A stretch of DNA of 12,462 nucleotides from Rhodococcus sp. (in: high G+C Gram-positive bacteria) (GCA_012515885.1 JAAYXN010000387.1:1-12462); one strand, 5' to 3'; shown: positions 1 to 7,511, counted from the first letter of the stretch. A program made the numbers and translations. The notes: generated from the sequence alone by a model not told the origin.

Positions 1-784
1 GATCAATCTCAATCTGCTGCTGAATGTACTGCGACGTCACCTGCGTATCGCGGGGGATGTTTCCGCCGATCAAGATGATCGAGCCGTACTCACCGATAGC
101 TCGAGCAAATGCCAGGCCCGCGCCACTGATGATGGCTGGGGTCAGTGTCGGCAACACGATGCGACGGAAGATCGTCATGTTGGACGCACCGAGTGAGGCT
201 GCTGCCTCCTCAACGTCACGGTCGAGTTCGATGAGCACCGGCTGCACCGAACGCACCACGAACGGCAACGTGACGAACGCCAATGCCACAATCAAACCGG
301 CCTTGGTGGCGTTGAGGTGAATGTTGATGGGGCTTTGTGGTCCGTAGAGCGACAGCAGCACGATGCTGGCGACGATCGTCGGCAGCGCGAACGGCAAGTC
401 GATGAGGGCGTTGACAATCCGCTTACCGGGGAAGTCATCGCGCACCAAGGTCCATGCGATGAGGGTTCCCATCACCACGTTGATCAACGCGACGACTGCC
501 GAGACAGCCACCGTAATGCGCAGCGACGCTAACGCGTTGGGCGCAGTGACGGCATCGATGAACCCGGAAATTCCGTTGTCGAGAGACGCTACGGTCAAGG
601 CCGCCAAGGGCAGCAGCACAATGACACTGAGCCACAGTGCTGCAATACCGATTCCAAGTGGACCCACCGCACCGGTGGCCTGCGCGATCCTGCGATAGCT
701 GGGTTTGCGTCGACGTCGCGGCGCGGCGTCACCTGTGTGCAACTGGGTTGAGCTGGGCTCGTCCGTTGCTTGTTTTTCACTCAC
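1..784 (-). CDS. cysT: Sulfate/thiosulfate ABC transporter permease CysT (partial, 3' end off the window)
   Basis: Inner-membrane permease that with CysW, the ATPase CysA and a binding protein imports sulfate or thiosulfate for cysteine synthesis. I read 261 codons from GTG at 784 to the left edge. The order is a basic cytoplasmic N-terminus (about residues 1-40), then hydrophobic segments at about 45-67, 88-113, 130-147 and 162-178. The ABC permease EAA loop follows at about 193-212 (EEAAASLGASNMTIFRRIVL), where the coupling helix contacts CysA, and then more membrane sequence with IGEYGSIILIGGNIP at about 230-244, typical of CysT. Family members are roughly 270-290 aa, so only the extreme C-terminus is missing. 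The start is supported by AGAGGAA about nine bases upstream, and it lies 26 bases after the subI stop, so the two are surely co-transcribed. The frame is seen directly; the sulfate specificity is family knowledge. Confidence 0.95.
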   Translation of the reverse strand, partial: MSEKQATDEPSSTQLHTGDAAPRRRRKPSYRRIAQATGAVGPLGIGIAALWLSVIVLLPLAALTVASLDNGISGFIDAVTAPNALASLRITVAVSAVVALINVVMGTLIAWTLVRDDFPGKRIVNALIDLPFALPTIVASIVLLSLYGPQSPINIHLNATKAGLIVALAFVTLPFVVRSVQPVLIELDRDVEEAAASLGASNMTIFRRIVLPTLTPAIISGAGLAFARAIGEYGSIILIGGNIPRDTQVTSQYIQQQIEID

Positions 785-810
785 TGGTCGTCGTTCCTCT
801 TGGTCGGCAG

Positions 811-1836
811 TCAGTTCGCTGCGTCGTAAATTACGGCGATGCTGCCGGTTCCTTGAGCAAAGAGCTCCGGGTCCACGGTGCTCCAGCCACCGAGGTCATC
901 GATCGTCCACAACTTTTCCGGTGCCGGGAACTTGTATTCAAATTCGGCGGCGACGGCGGGGTCTACGGGCCCAAATCCTGCTTCGGCCCAAATACGCTGT
1001 CCAGGCTTGCTGTATAGGAAGTCCCGGAATGCGTTGGCCTTCTCTGGGTTTTGGCTGGTGCTGAGCACCGCGACCGGGTTGTCGACACGGAAGGTCTGGG
1101 CGGGGGTGACGTGTTCGACGGGCTCACCGTGGCTTTGAATGAACAGTGCCTCATTCTCGTAGCTGAGGAGAACGTCTCCTGCACCCTGCAGGAAAGCTTC
1201 TGTCGCTTCGCGGCCCGATTTGGGCTGCAGCCGCACGTGCTCGTTGATGAGGGTGCTCACGTAGTCCAGGCCTGCTTGCGGGTTCTGGCCGCCGTTGCTC
1301 TTGGCCGCGTAGGGCGCGAGGAGGTTCCATTTCGCGGAGCCGGAGCTGAACGGGTTCGGGGTGATTACTTCAAGGCCAGGCTGAAGTAGATCGTCCCAGT
1401 CTTCGATGCCCAGCGGGTTGCCTTCACGGACGACGATCGTGACCACTGAACCGTAAGGAATGCCCTGGTAAGCGTCTTGATCCCAGTCCGGGTCCACCAA
1501 GCCAGCGTCGACGAGGCGGGTGACGTCGGGGGTGAGTGAAAAGTTCACAATGTCCGTGGGCGCACCCGCAGCTACTTTGCGGGACTGGTCACCTGAAGCA
1601 CCGAAGGACGGATTGATCGCAACACCATCGCCCTCATCGGTGCTGTTGAACGCGGGAATGATTTTGTCGAAGCCCGGCTTCGGGACGGCGTACGCGTACA
1701 GGTTGAGCGTGCCTGCACTGCCGTCTGCGGTGTCACGACCACCGGGAACATCGCTTGAACCGCCCGCGCACGCGGACATCGTCAGAGCACCGACGACGGC
1801 GATAGCGGCCAGAACAATTCCGGGGCGATGTTTCAT
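811..1836 (-). CDS. subI: Sulfate/thiosulfate ABC transporter substrate-binding lipoprotein
   Basis: Extracytoplasmic receptor that captures sulfate or thiosulfate and delivers it to CysT/CysW; 341 aa. Residues 1-22 are a lipoprotein signal peptide (MKHRPG, then a hydrophobic core) ending in a lipobox-like MSAC, so Cys23 should be lipidated and the protein anchored outside the membrane. The mature part starts with LNLYAYAVPKPGFD at about 44-57. Two family signatures follow: SFGASGDQSRKVAAG at about 77-91 and NPFSSGSAKWN at about 161-171, both in ligand-binding loops of the sulfate-binding family. I chose ATG at 1836 because GAGGAAGG lies eight bases upstream and it puts the signal peptide at the N-terminus. 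The frame stays open to 1944, but that would add 36 residues before the signal peptide. First gene of the operon with cysT 26 bases downstream; regulation probably acts in its leader (see the short frames at 1851-2077). Confidence 0.93.
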   Translation of the reverse strand: MKHRPGIVLAAIAVVGALTMSACAGGSSDVPGGRDTADGSAGTLNLYAYAVPKPGFDKIIPAFNSTDEGDGVAINPSFGASGDQSRKVAAGAPTDIVNFSLTPDVTRLVDAGLVDPDWDQDAYQGIPYGSVVTIVVREGNPLGIEDWDDLLQPGLEVITPNPFSSGSAKWNLLAPYAAKSNGGQNPQAGLDYVSTLINEHVRLQPKSGREATEAFLQGAGDVLLSYENEALFIQSHGEPVEHVTPAQTFRVDNPVAVLSTSQNPEKANAFRDFLYSKPGQRIWAEAGFGPVDPAVAAEFEYKFPAPEKLWTIDDLGGWSTVDPELFAQGTGSIAVIYDAAN

Positions 1837-1850
1837 GACAGTAGCCTTCC

Positions 1851-1910
1851 TCACAGGACGTGGGTCCACAGTGTGTTGTCGATCTTGATGGCGCGAGAGC
1901 GCGGGCACAT
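1851..1910 (-). CDS. Possible 19-codon leader ORF ending inside the subI ribosome-binding site
   Basis: A short frame from ATG at 1910 encodes MCPRSRAIKIDNTLWTHVL. GGAG lies three bases upstream, which is a short spacing. The same frame is open from GTG at 1976, giving 41 aa with a second Cys. Its TGA (1853-1851) overlaps the GAGGAAGG ribosome-binding site of subI, so ribosomes finishing this ORF would cover or expose that site. This is the geometry expected of translational coupling or attenuation. Cys is the second residue. I do not recognise the peptide as a known family. That it is translated is an inference; it could be a chance frame. Confidence 0.4.
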   Translation of the reverse strand: MCPRSRAIKIDNTLWTHVL

Positions 1911-1987
1911 AAGCTCCACAATCTGGGCAACACAAAGGCGCCACGGCGATACCCGCCAGGACAGCTGCGTGCGCACTAGAGCTGCGA

Positions 1988-2077
1988 TCAACAACAGGCG
2001 ACGTCTGCGACAGCGAGCATGCCGACAGCGATCAACGCCAGTTCATGGCGGACCTCGGGCAGGGCGGCTGTAGACAC
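1988..2077 (-). CDS. Possible leaderless 29-codon leader peptide ending in Cys-Cys (cysteine attenuator candidate)
   Basis: A GTG at 2077 lies seven bases beyond a good -10 box (TAAAGT, 2090-2085), which is where transcription should begin, so the mRNA probably starts at or next to this GTG with no ribosome-binding site. The frame runs 29 codons and finishes ADVACC-stop, with the tandem Cys codons TGT TGT just before TGA. Cysteine-rich leaderless uORFs that control downstream sulfur genes are known from mycobacteria. Finding one before a sulfate uptake operon makes a cysteine-responsive attenuator likely: ribosomes would stall at the Cys pair when Cys-tRNA is scarce. It ends 151 bases before the subI ATG. 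Sequence, promoter spacing and Cys placement are seen; translation and control are inferred. Confidence 0.5.
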   Translation of the reverse strand: MSTAALPEVRHELALIAVGMLAVADVACC

Positions 2078-2084
2078 GCCGAAA

Positions 2085-2114
2085 ACTTTAGCAAGCACCG
2101 CCGACCTGCTCCAA
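2085..2114 (-). promoter_or_regulatory. Predicted housekeeping promoter of the sulfate uptake operon
   Basis: On the minus strand TTGGAG (2114-2109), an 18-base spacer and TAAAGT (2090-2085) fit the actinobacterial TTGNNN / TANNNT pattern. The predicted transcript starts near 2078, next to the GTG of the Cys-Cys leader frame. AT-rich sequence (AAATTAAAT, about 2123-2131) lies just upstream and stands out against the GC-rich surroundings. Confidence 0.55.
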
Positions 2115-2139
2115 TTTGGGTGATTTAATTTCCCGACCA

Positions 2140-2154
2140 GCGCGTTCTACGCGC
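2140..2154 (-). terminator. Short perfect hairpin after the 25-aa membrane gene (possible terminator)
   Basis: Arms GCGCGT and ACGCGC pair perfectly over a three-base loop, 15 bases beyond the stop of the minus-strand microprotein gene and upstream of the subI promoter. There is no T tract, so this would be an atypical actinobacterial terminator at best; it could also be incidental. Confidence 0.3.
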
Positions 2155-2169
2155 AGGAAGTACGACGAT

Positions 2170-2247
2170 TCACCGGGTGAGCAACCACGCGACGACGACG
2201 AGAAGGATCAACGCGATCAGCGCGAGGGTCACACGCGAGCGTGGCAT
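2170..2247 (-). CDS. 25-aa single-pass membrane microprotein, coupled to the upstream 75-aa gene
   Basis: ATG at 2247 opens a 25-codon frame: a short basic N-terminus (MPRSR), an almost purely hydrophobic run (residues 6-23, Leu/Ile/Val/Ala with one Trp) and a terminal Arg. This is a textbook one-pass membrane microprotein. Its start lies two bases after the stop of the 75-aa gene, and that gene's last codons (GAGGAAAAC) double as its ribosome-binding site, so the two should be translationally coupled. It is too short for routine gene callers. Function unknown. From memory a small membrane protein (Rv2401A) is annotated in the matching place in M. tuberculosis, but I cannot say which of the two genes here corresponds to it. 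Support comes from hydrophobicity and coupling, not homology. Confidence 0.6.
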   Translation of the reverse strand: MPRSRVTLALIALILLVVVAWLLTR

Positions 2248-2249
2248 AG

Positions 2250-2477
2250 CTAGTTTTCCTCCGAGTCGGTAGCGGCGCGGCCCGTCGAGGCGGCAACCGC
2301 GGGTGCTTTATCTCGCCGCAGCAGGGCAAGGATTATCACGAGGACGCGATCGAGAACCCAGGCGATCGCTGCACACGCCGGCAGTGCCACCGCCAAAACC
2401 AGCACGACCTGCGGCACGAACGGGAGCCCGGCGATCCACAGCTCAGCTCCGTCCCACCATCGTGCGATCTGTTCCAC
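2250..2477 (-). CDS. Small conserved-type membrane protein of unknown function (75 aa)
   Basis: A 75-residue protein starting at GTG 2477. Residues 1-17 are amphipathic with three Trp (VEQIARWWDGAELWIAG). About 18-55 is hydrophobic (VVLVLAVALPACAAIAWVL, then VLVIILALL), enough for one long or two short membrane spans separated by an Asp-Arg. A basic RRDK follows and then a polar Ser/Thr/Glu tail (about 56-75). The start is supported by a TAGAGT -10 box six bases upstream, so the transcript likely begins at the GTG (leaderless); no strong ribosome-binding site is visible. It is the first gene of a two-gene unit with the 25-aa microprotein. I do not recognise a functional family. The gene is on the same strand as the sulfate operon but has its own promoter, and a hairpin lies between them. 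Confidence 0.75.
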   Translation of the reverse strand: MEQIARWWDGAELWIAGLPFVPQVVLVLAVALPACAAIAWVLDRVLVIILALLRRDKAPAVAASTGRAATDSEEN

Positions 2478-2483
2478 TCGGCC

Positions 2484-2489
2484 ACTCTA
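2484..2489 (-). promoter_or_regulatory. -10 box for a leaderless transcript of the 75-aa membrane gene
   Basis: TAGAGT matches TANNNT and ends six bases before the GTG at 2477, the spacing expected when transcription starts on the first base of the start codon. No convincing -35 box is visible 17-18 bases upstream. Confidence 0.45.
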
Positions 2490-2556
2490 GCGTTCGACGC
2501 CGAGGCGAGATGCGGTGGTCGCGCCGCCTCCAGCTATCCCCAAGGTTTCCCACACC

Positions 2557-2675
2557 ATTTCGACCCGAAATCGGTCGCCGGTACTCCACAATGATGTCCG
2601 CGGGCCCCACGACCCGCGCCCTCTAGACAGCACGCGTTCCACCCCGCTCGCCCCGCAAAACTCACTCGATGAGTT
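2557..2675. repeat. Intergenic region with three short perfect inverted repeats
   Basis: The 221 bases between the divergent 75-aa (minus) and 89-aa (plus) genes hold no convincing ORF. They contain ATTTCG/CGAAAT (2557-2571, loop 3), CGCGGG/CCCGCG (2599-2618, loop 8) and AACTCA/TGAGTT (2659-2675, loop 5). The last lies just before the ribosome-binding site of the plus-strand gene. Such arms are possible operators or mRNA stems, but short palindromes are common in GC-rich DNA. Confidence 0.35.
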
Positions 2676-2698
2676 CACAGTGAAGGAGGACGGCCGCG

Positions 2699-2968
2699 AT
2701 GACCGAATCACAGGGTTCACCGGTCGACAATGGGGATGCTGGCACCAGTGTTGCCAGTGCTGACGACGTCGTTGCCGGTCAATCGGTGACGCCCGAATCT
2801 GACGTTGATGAATCAGATTCGAGCGAGGTCGATCAGGACATCGATGTCGCTGAGCTCAATACCGATCAGGTGCGTAAAGCTCAGCGCATCGTCGCACTGC
2901 ATTCACGCGACGTCGATGACTGCCGCATGTTGCTCTCGATGCTCGGTATCGACGAGTCCACCGCGTAG
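2699..2968 (+). CDS. Acidic hypothetical protein (89 aa) with a conserved-looking C-terminal helix region
   Basis: ATG at 2699 with GGAGG nine bases upstream gives an 89-aa protein. Residues 1-52 are Ser/Asp/Glu-rich with almost no basic residues and look disordered. Residues 54-84 (LNTDQVRKAQRIVALHSRDV followed by DDCRMLLSMLG) change character to a mixed amphipathic helical segment with basic, hydrophobic and Cys residues, which is the part likely to be conserved. No catalytic motif, membrane segment or signal peptide is present. I recall similar short proteins beside lepA in other Mycobacteriales but know no function. It converges on lepA with only ten bases between stops and no room for a classic terminator. 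Confidence 0.8.
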   Translation: MTESQGSPVDNGDAGTSVASADDVVAGQSVTPESDVDESDSSEVDQDIDVAELNTDQVRKAQRIVALHSRDVDDCRMLLSMLGIDESTA

Positions 2969-2978
2969 GGCGCTGGTC

Positions 2979-4856
<1,878 letters not shown>

Positions 4857-4910
4857 AGGATATCCAAGTCACCGCGCCCGCTGCCTCCCGGTGTCAACCC
4901 ACGGCGACAC

Positions 4911-4916
4911 TAGACT
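4911..4916 (+). promoter_or_regulatory. -10 box at the start of the PemK-like gene (near-leaderless)
   Basis: TAGACT fits TANNNT and ends eight bases before the ATG at 4925, so the transcript should begin at or within a base or two of the start codon. No ribosome-binding site is present, which agrees. The -35 region is weak. Confidence 0.4.
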
Positions 4917-4924
4917 CTGCCGTC

Positions 4925-5527
4925 ATGGCAAGTAGGTGGAAGTCACTCGGCAGCAAACTCAGCAAGTTAGCCCGCGAGCACGGTCCTGGATTGTTGGAGC
5001 AGGTTCAAAAGTCTGAGTTCTTCAAACGCGGCTCGGAGCCTGCCGGTACCGCGGTGCCCGGCGCGTCTAAGGCTGAGAAGACCGCGCCGAAACCTGGCCC
5101 CAAACCGGGGCCACGGCCCGGGCGTCCTGTCGCATCACGCATCACACCTACCGAACAGTGCGCCCGCACCATCGAATACAGCCCCGACCTTGATGGCCGC
5201 GCCGATCCGGGAGAAATCGTCTGGACGTGGGTGGCGTACGAAGAGGACCCCACTCAAGGCAAAGACCGGCCGGTGCTCGTCGTGGGCCGCAACGGACAGG
5301 CGCTGTTAGGTCTGATGCTCTCGTCTCAAGACAAGGGTGATCGGGAGCGCGATTGGGTAGCGATCGGTTCAGGTAGCTGGGATCCTCAGGGCCGCCCCAG
5401 CTGGGTGCGGCTCGACCGCATCATCGACGTCCCGGAAGACGGGATTCGCCGTGAGGGCGCCGTCGTCGACCGTCAAGCGTTTAACAAGGTCGCCGCGCGG
5501 CTGCGCAGCGACTTCGGTTGGAACTAG
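4925..5527 (+). CDS. PemK/MazF-fold protein without a partner antitoxin (200 aa)
   Basis: Residues 1-35 are basic and amphipathic (MASRWKSLGSKLSKLAREHG). Residues 36-73 are a low-complexity Pro/Gly/Lys linker (KPGPKPGPRPGRP). Residues 95-197 fit the PemK/MazF endoribonuclease fold: PGEIVWTWVAYEEDP opens the first strand, KDRPVLVVGRNG carries the Arg-Pro seen at MazF active sites, then LLGLMLSSQD, and the C-terminal helix DRQAFNKVAARLR. The segment GRPSWVRLDRIIDV resembles the conserved end of actinobacterial PemK-like proteins. No antitoxin ORF is adjacent: upstream is divergent lepA and downstream are convergent hydrolases. The protein is also about twice toxin length. It may be a chromosomal RNA-binding or RNase protein rather than a toxin. 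From memory it corresponds to Rv2405. The start is set by the TAGACT box just upstream. Confidence 0.85.
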   Translation: MASRWKSLGSKLSKLAREHGPGLLEQVQKSEFFKRGSEPAGTAVPGASKAEKTAPKPGPKPGPRPGRPVASRITPTEQCARTIEYSPDLDGRADPGEIVWTWVAYEEDPTQGKDRPVLVVGRNGQALLGLMLSSQDKGDRERDWVAIGSGSWDPQGRPSWVRLDRIIDVPEDGIRREGAVVDRQAFNKVAARLRSDFGWN

Positions 5528-5533
5528 CTAACA

Positions 5534-5574
5534 GTGTGGGTGACCGCTCGCTGATGCGCCGCGGTCACCCACAC
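5534..5574. terminator. 14-bp perfect hairpin between convergent genes (bidirectional terminator)
   Basis: GTGTGGGTGACCGC (5534-5547) and GCGGTCACCCACAC (5561-5574) pair without a mismatch over a 13-base loop. The hairpin sits in the 54-base gap between the end of the PemK-like gene and the end of the first SGNH hydrolase gene. It has no T tract on either strand, as is common in actinobacteria. Position and stem strength argue for termination in both directions. Confidence 0.75.
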
Positions 5575-5581
5575 CATGCTT

Positions 5582-6499
5582 CTAGCGACGCGCGCTCTCA
5601 TAGTCGGCGATGACCATGTCCGCGATCGCCTGCATGGCCCGACTGTTCGGGTGCGCTGGTTCAGCAGGCGAACCAGGAATCAGACCCTCAAACCAGCGGT
5701 CTTCGCGGGATGCGCACGCGTCGTGCCCCCCTTCGATCGAAGCGGTCGCGATGTCGACGTACTGCGCGCCGTGACGCTGCGCGGCTGTGACGTAAATGTC
5801 GTTGAAACGGTCGAAGTATCCCGAGAGCCACACCGCGTCCGCATCCGACATCGGCAGGTTCGGCCAGCAGCCGCGATGCCCGACAGAGCCGCCGTGGCTG
5901 ATCACATAGACACGCGCATTCGGGGCAGCCGCAACGGTGGCTGCGACGACAGCATCCACTTGCGGACGCATCCGTTCGATGCCGTCGACGACGAGTCGTT
6001 CGGCCAATGCGTTGTCGCGGCACCGCGCGTCGCCGCCGCGCACCAGGCTGACGCAGAGCGCCGACACCGGCAGGTGGTTAGATCCCCCGCCGCCGATGCT
6101 GATCGTCACCAGGTCCGTGTCGGCGCTGAGCTGCTCAATCTGTGGTGCAGCGACACGCGTACCGACGAACTGCGACGCGTGCGTGACATGCTCCGGTTTC
6201 GCTCCCGCACATGTGACGTCGACGTAGGACGACGCATCGAGCCCGCGCGCCACCAGTGCCGGATAGTTCGCGTTGGGCGAGTTCAAGCAGGTATCGCGAT
6301 GCGTCGACGCTTCGATCAGTGGGCCGGAGGCGCGCGAGTCACCGATAGCCACATAGGACGGGCCGTCCCCGGCCGGTACGGCCGAAGTGACACCGGTCGG
6401 TGCCGCCGAGGCGACACCGGCTGCTGCGATCGCGCATGCGAGTGCACAGGCACCTACGACTGCACTCCGGGCAGCCTTCATCGCGTGGTTGATGTGCAC
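5582..6499 (-). CDS. Secreted SGNH/GDSL-family hydrolase, paralogue 1
   Basis: Exported esterase/lipase-type hydrolase of 305 aa; substrate not predictable. Residues 1-32 form a signal peptide (basic start, long Ala-rich core, cleavage near ASA-AP). The SGNH blocks are AIGDSRASG (51-59, nucleophile Ser55), GGGGSNH (137-142, oxyanion Asn141) and EPAHPNSRAM (280-289, His283). Position -3 from the His, usually Asp, is Glu280. Six Cys in the mature part (71, 97, 149, 160, 211, 262) are all kept in the neighbouring paralogue, suggesting three disulfides. GTG at 6499 is favoured because GGAG lies about seven bases upstream; ATG at 6481 is an alternative that still leaves a signal peptide. It follows paralogue 2 after 51 bases, probably in one transcript, and ends at the 5534-5574 hairpin. 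A Ser-His dyad without Asp is known in a Streptomyces SGNH esterase, so activity is plausible. Confidence 0.88.
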   Translation of the reverse strand: MHINHAMKAARSAVVGACALACAIAAAGVASAAPTGVTSAVPAGDGPSYVAIGDSRASGPLIEASTHRDTCLNSPNANYPALVARGLDASSYVDVTCAGAKPEHVTHASQFVGTRVAAPQIEQLSADTDLVTISIGGGGSNHLPVSALCVSLVRGGDARCRDNALAERLVVDGIERMRPQVDAVVAATVAAAPNARVYVISHGGSVGHRGCWPNLPMSDADAVWLSGYFDRFNDIYVTAAQRHGAQYVDIATASIEGGHDACASREDRWFEGLIPGSPAEPAHPNSRAMQAIADMVIADYESARR

Positions 6500-6550
6500 T
6501 GGTTCTCCATCGGTAGTTTCGTTCGGTGGCTCGTTGACGACGCCCGCAGG

Positions 6551-7465
6551 TCAGTCGCCCAGTCGAGCGACGATCATGTCGGCCACTGCCTGCATGCCGC
6601 GCTCGTTGAAGTGCCCGGGCTGGGCCCAGGAAGTGGGGATGAGTCCTTCAAACCACTTGTCCGCGGCGGGTGCACACGGGTCGTGGCCTCCTTCGATGGC
6701 GGCCCGACCAATGTCGATGAACTCATACCCGTAGCGCGGAGCGAGGTCTCGGTAAATCTGATTAAACCGGTCAAAGTAGTCAGGGAGAAATTGAGCGTCC
6801 GCATCGGAGTATGGGATCGACGGCCAGCATCCGCGTGGGCCCACTGCCCCGCCGTGTCCGATGACGAATATGCGGGCCGACGGCGCGGCCGTCCGCACTG
6901 CAGCGATCGCACGCTCGATTTCTACCGCGGCCTCAGCGATTCCTTCGTCGGCGTCGCGGGCAGTTTTGTCGTCGTCGCGGCATTGGCGATCGCCGCGCGG
7001 TAACGGTGACGCACAGTTTTCGCGGGTCACGACGACGTGGTTGGAGTCGACGCCGCCGATGCTCAAAGTCACCAGTTCGGTGTCGGGGCTAAGCGCCTGG
7101 ATCTGTGGGGGCATCGTCACCCCGGGCAGCCGCTGTTCGGTATCAACGATGTGTTTGGACTGGGCAGCGATGCAGGTGACGTCGGTGAAGCTTGCGGCGT
7201 CGATCGTGTCCGCCAAGATCGACGCATAGTTGCGGTCGGAGCGCATGCACATGTCGCGATGCGAGAGCGGGTTGATAAATGGCCCGGCTGCACGTGAATC
7301 ACCGAGCGCAACGTAGCGGGGTCCGGTGCCGTGCGATCCACTGCTTTCTGGTGTCGCGGCCGCGGGGCTCACCGTTGCGAATGTCGCCGCCAGGAGCGCG
7401 CCGGTCAGAACAACGCTTCTGTCCCGAAGAACACGACTCGTCGACTTGGCTGACTTTCCTCGCAC
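6551..7465 (-). CDS. Secreted SGNH/GDSL-family hydrolase, paralogue 2
   Basis: A 304-aa exported hydrolase with the same architecture as the gene downstream. The signal peptide is about residues 1-37 (RGKSAKSTSR basic region, hydrophobic core, cleavage near AAA-TP). Blocks are ALGDSRAAG (53-61, Ser57), GGVDSNH (137-143, Asn142) and QPGHFNERGM (282-291, His285). Position -3 from His is Gln282, so a classic Asp is absent. The six mature Cys align with paralogue 1. Long shared stretches such as YFDRFN-IY, IEGGHD-CA and WFEGLIP show the pair arose by tandem duplication followed by clear divergence. The start at GTG 7465 is backed by GTAGGAG six bases upstream. A strong imperfect inverted repeat (7483-7511) lies just before that site and may regulate the pair. 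Confidence 0.88.
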   Translation of the reverse strand: MRGKSAKSTSRVLRDRSVVLTGALLAATFATVSPAAATPESSGSHGTGPRYVALGDSRAAGPFINPLSHRDMCMRSDRNYASILADTIDAASFTDVTCIAAQSKHIVDTEQRLPGVTMPPQIQALSPDTELVTLSIGGVDSNHVVVTRENCASPLPRGDRQCRDDDKTARDADEGIAEAAVEIERAIAAVRTAAPSARIFVIGHGGAVGPRGCWPSIPYSDADAQFLPDYFDRFNQIYRDLAPRYGYEFIDIGRAAIEGGHDPCAPAADKWFEGLIPTSWAQPGHFNERGMQAVADMIVARLGD

Positions 7466-7482
7466 ACCCGGCTCCTACCTCA

Positions 7483-7511
7483 TCGACTCTGCCGAATCGG
7501 TTCAGAATCGA
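7483..7511. repeat. Imperfect inverted repeat upstream of the SGNH hydrolase pair
   Basis: TCGACTCTG (7483-7491) pairs with CAGAATCGA (7503-7511) with one mismatch. The inner CCGAATCGG (7492-7500) is itself palindromic. It lies immediately upstream of the ribosome-binding site of paralogue 2, so it could be a repressor operator or an mRNA stem near the site. No clear -10 box was found in this gap. Confidence 0.4.

Noticed and set aside
595..780. Minus-strand 61-codon frame beginning at GTG 780 next to the cysT start
   Set aside because: It is the +1 frame of the cysT N-terminus and ends early; the frame from GTG 784 gives the complete permease.
1837..1944. N-terminal extension of the sulfate-binding protein with a zinc-finger-like CCPDC...H...H pattern
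   Set aside because: It would bury the lipoprotein signal peptide, and a strong ribosome-binding site sits before ATG 1836. The Cys codons are better discussed as part of the leader.
4859..4864. TATCCT as a -10 box for lepA
   Set aside because: It ends two bases before the only possible start codon, so transcription would begin inside the gene.
4925..5527. Calling the PemK-like gene a toxin-antitoxin system
   Set aside because: No antitoxin-sized gene lies on either side; the name would over-interpret a fold match.
5576..7003. Plus-strand open frame of 475 codons antisense to both SGNH hydrolase genes
   Set aside because: Its translation is Arg/Val/Asp-rich without recognisable domains, it has no ribosome-binding site, and the opposite strand holds two clear hydrolases with signal peptides and motifs. 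Long antisense frames are expected in GC-rich coding DNA.
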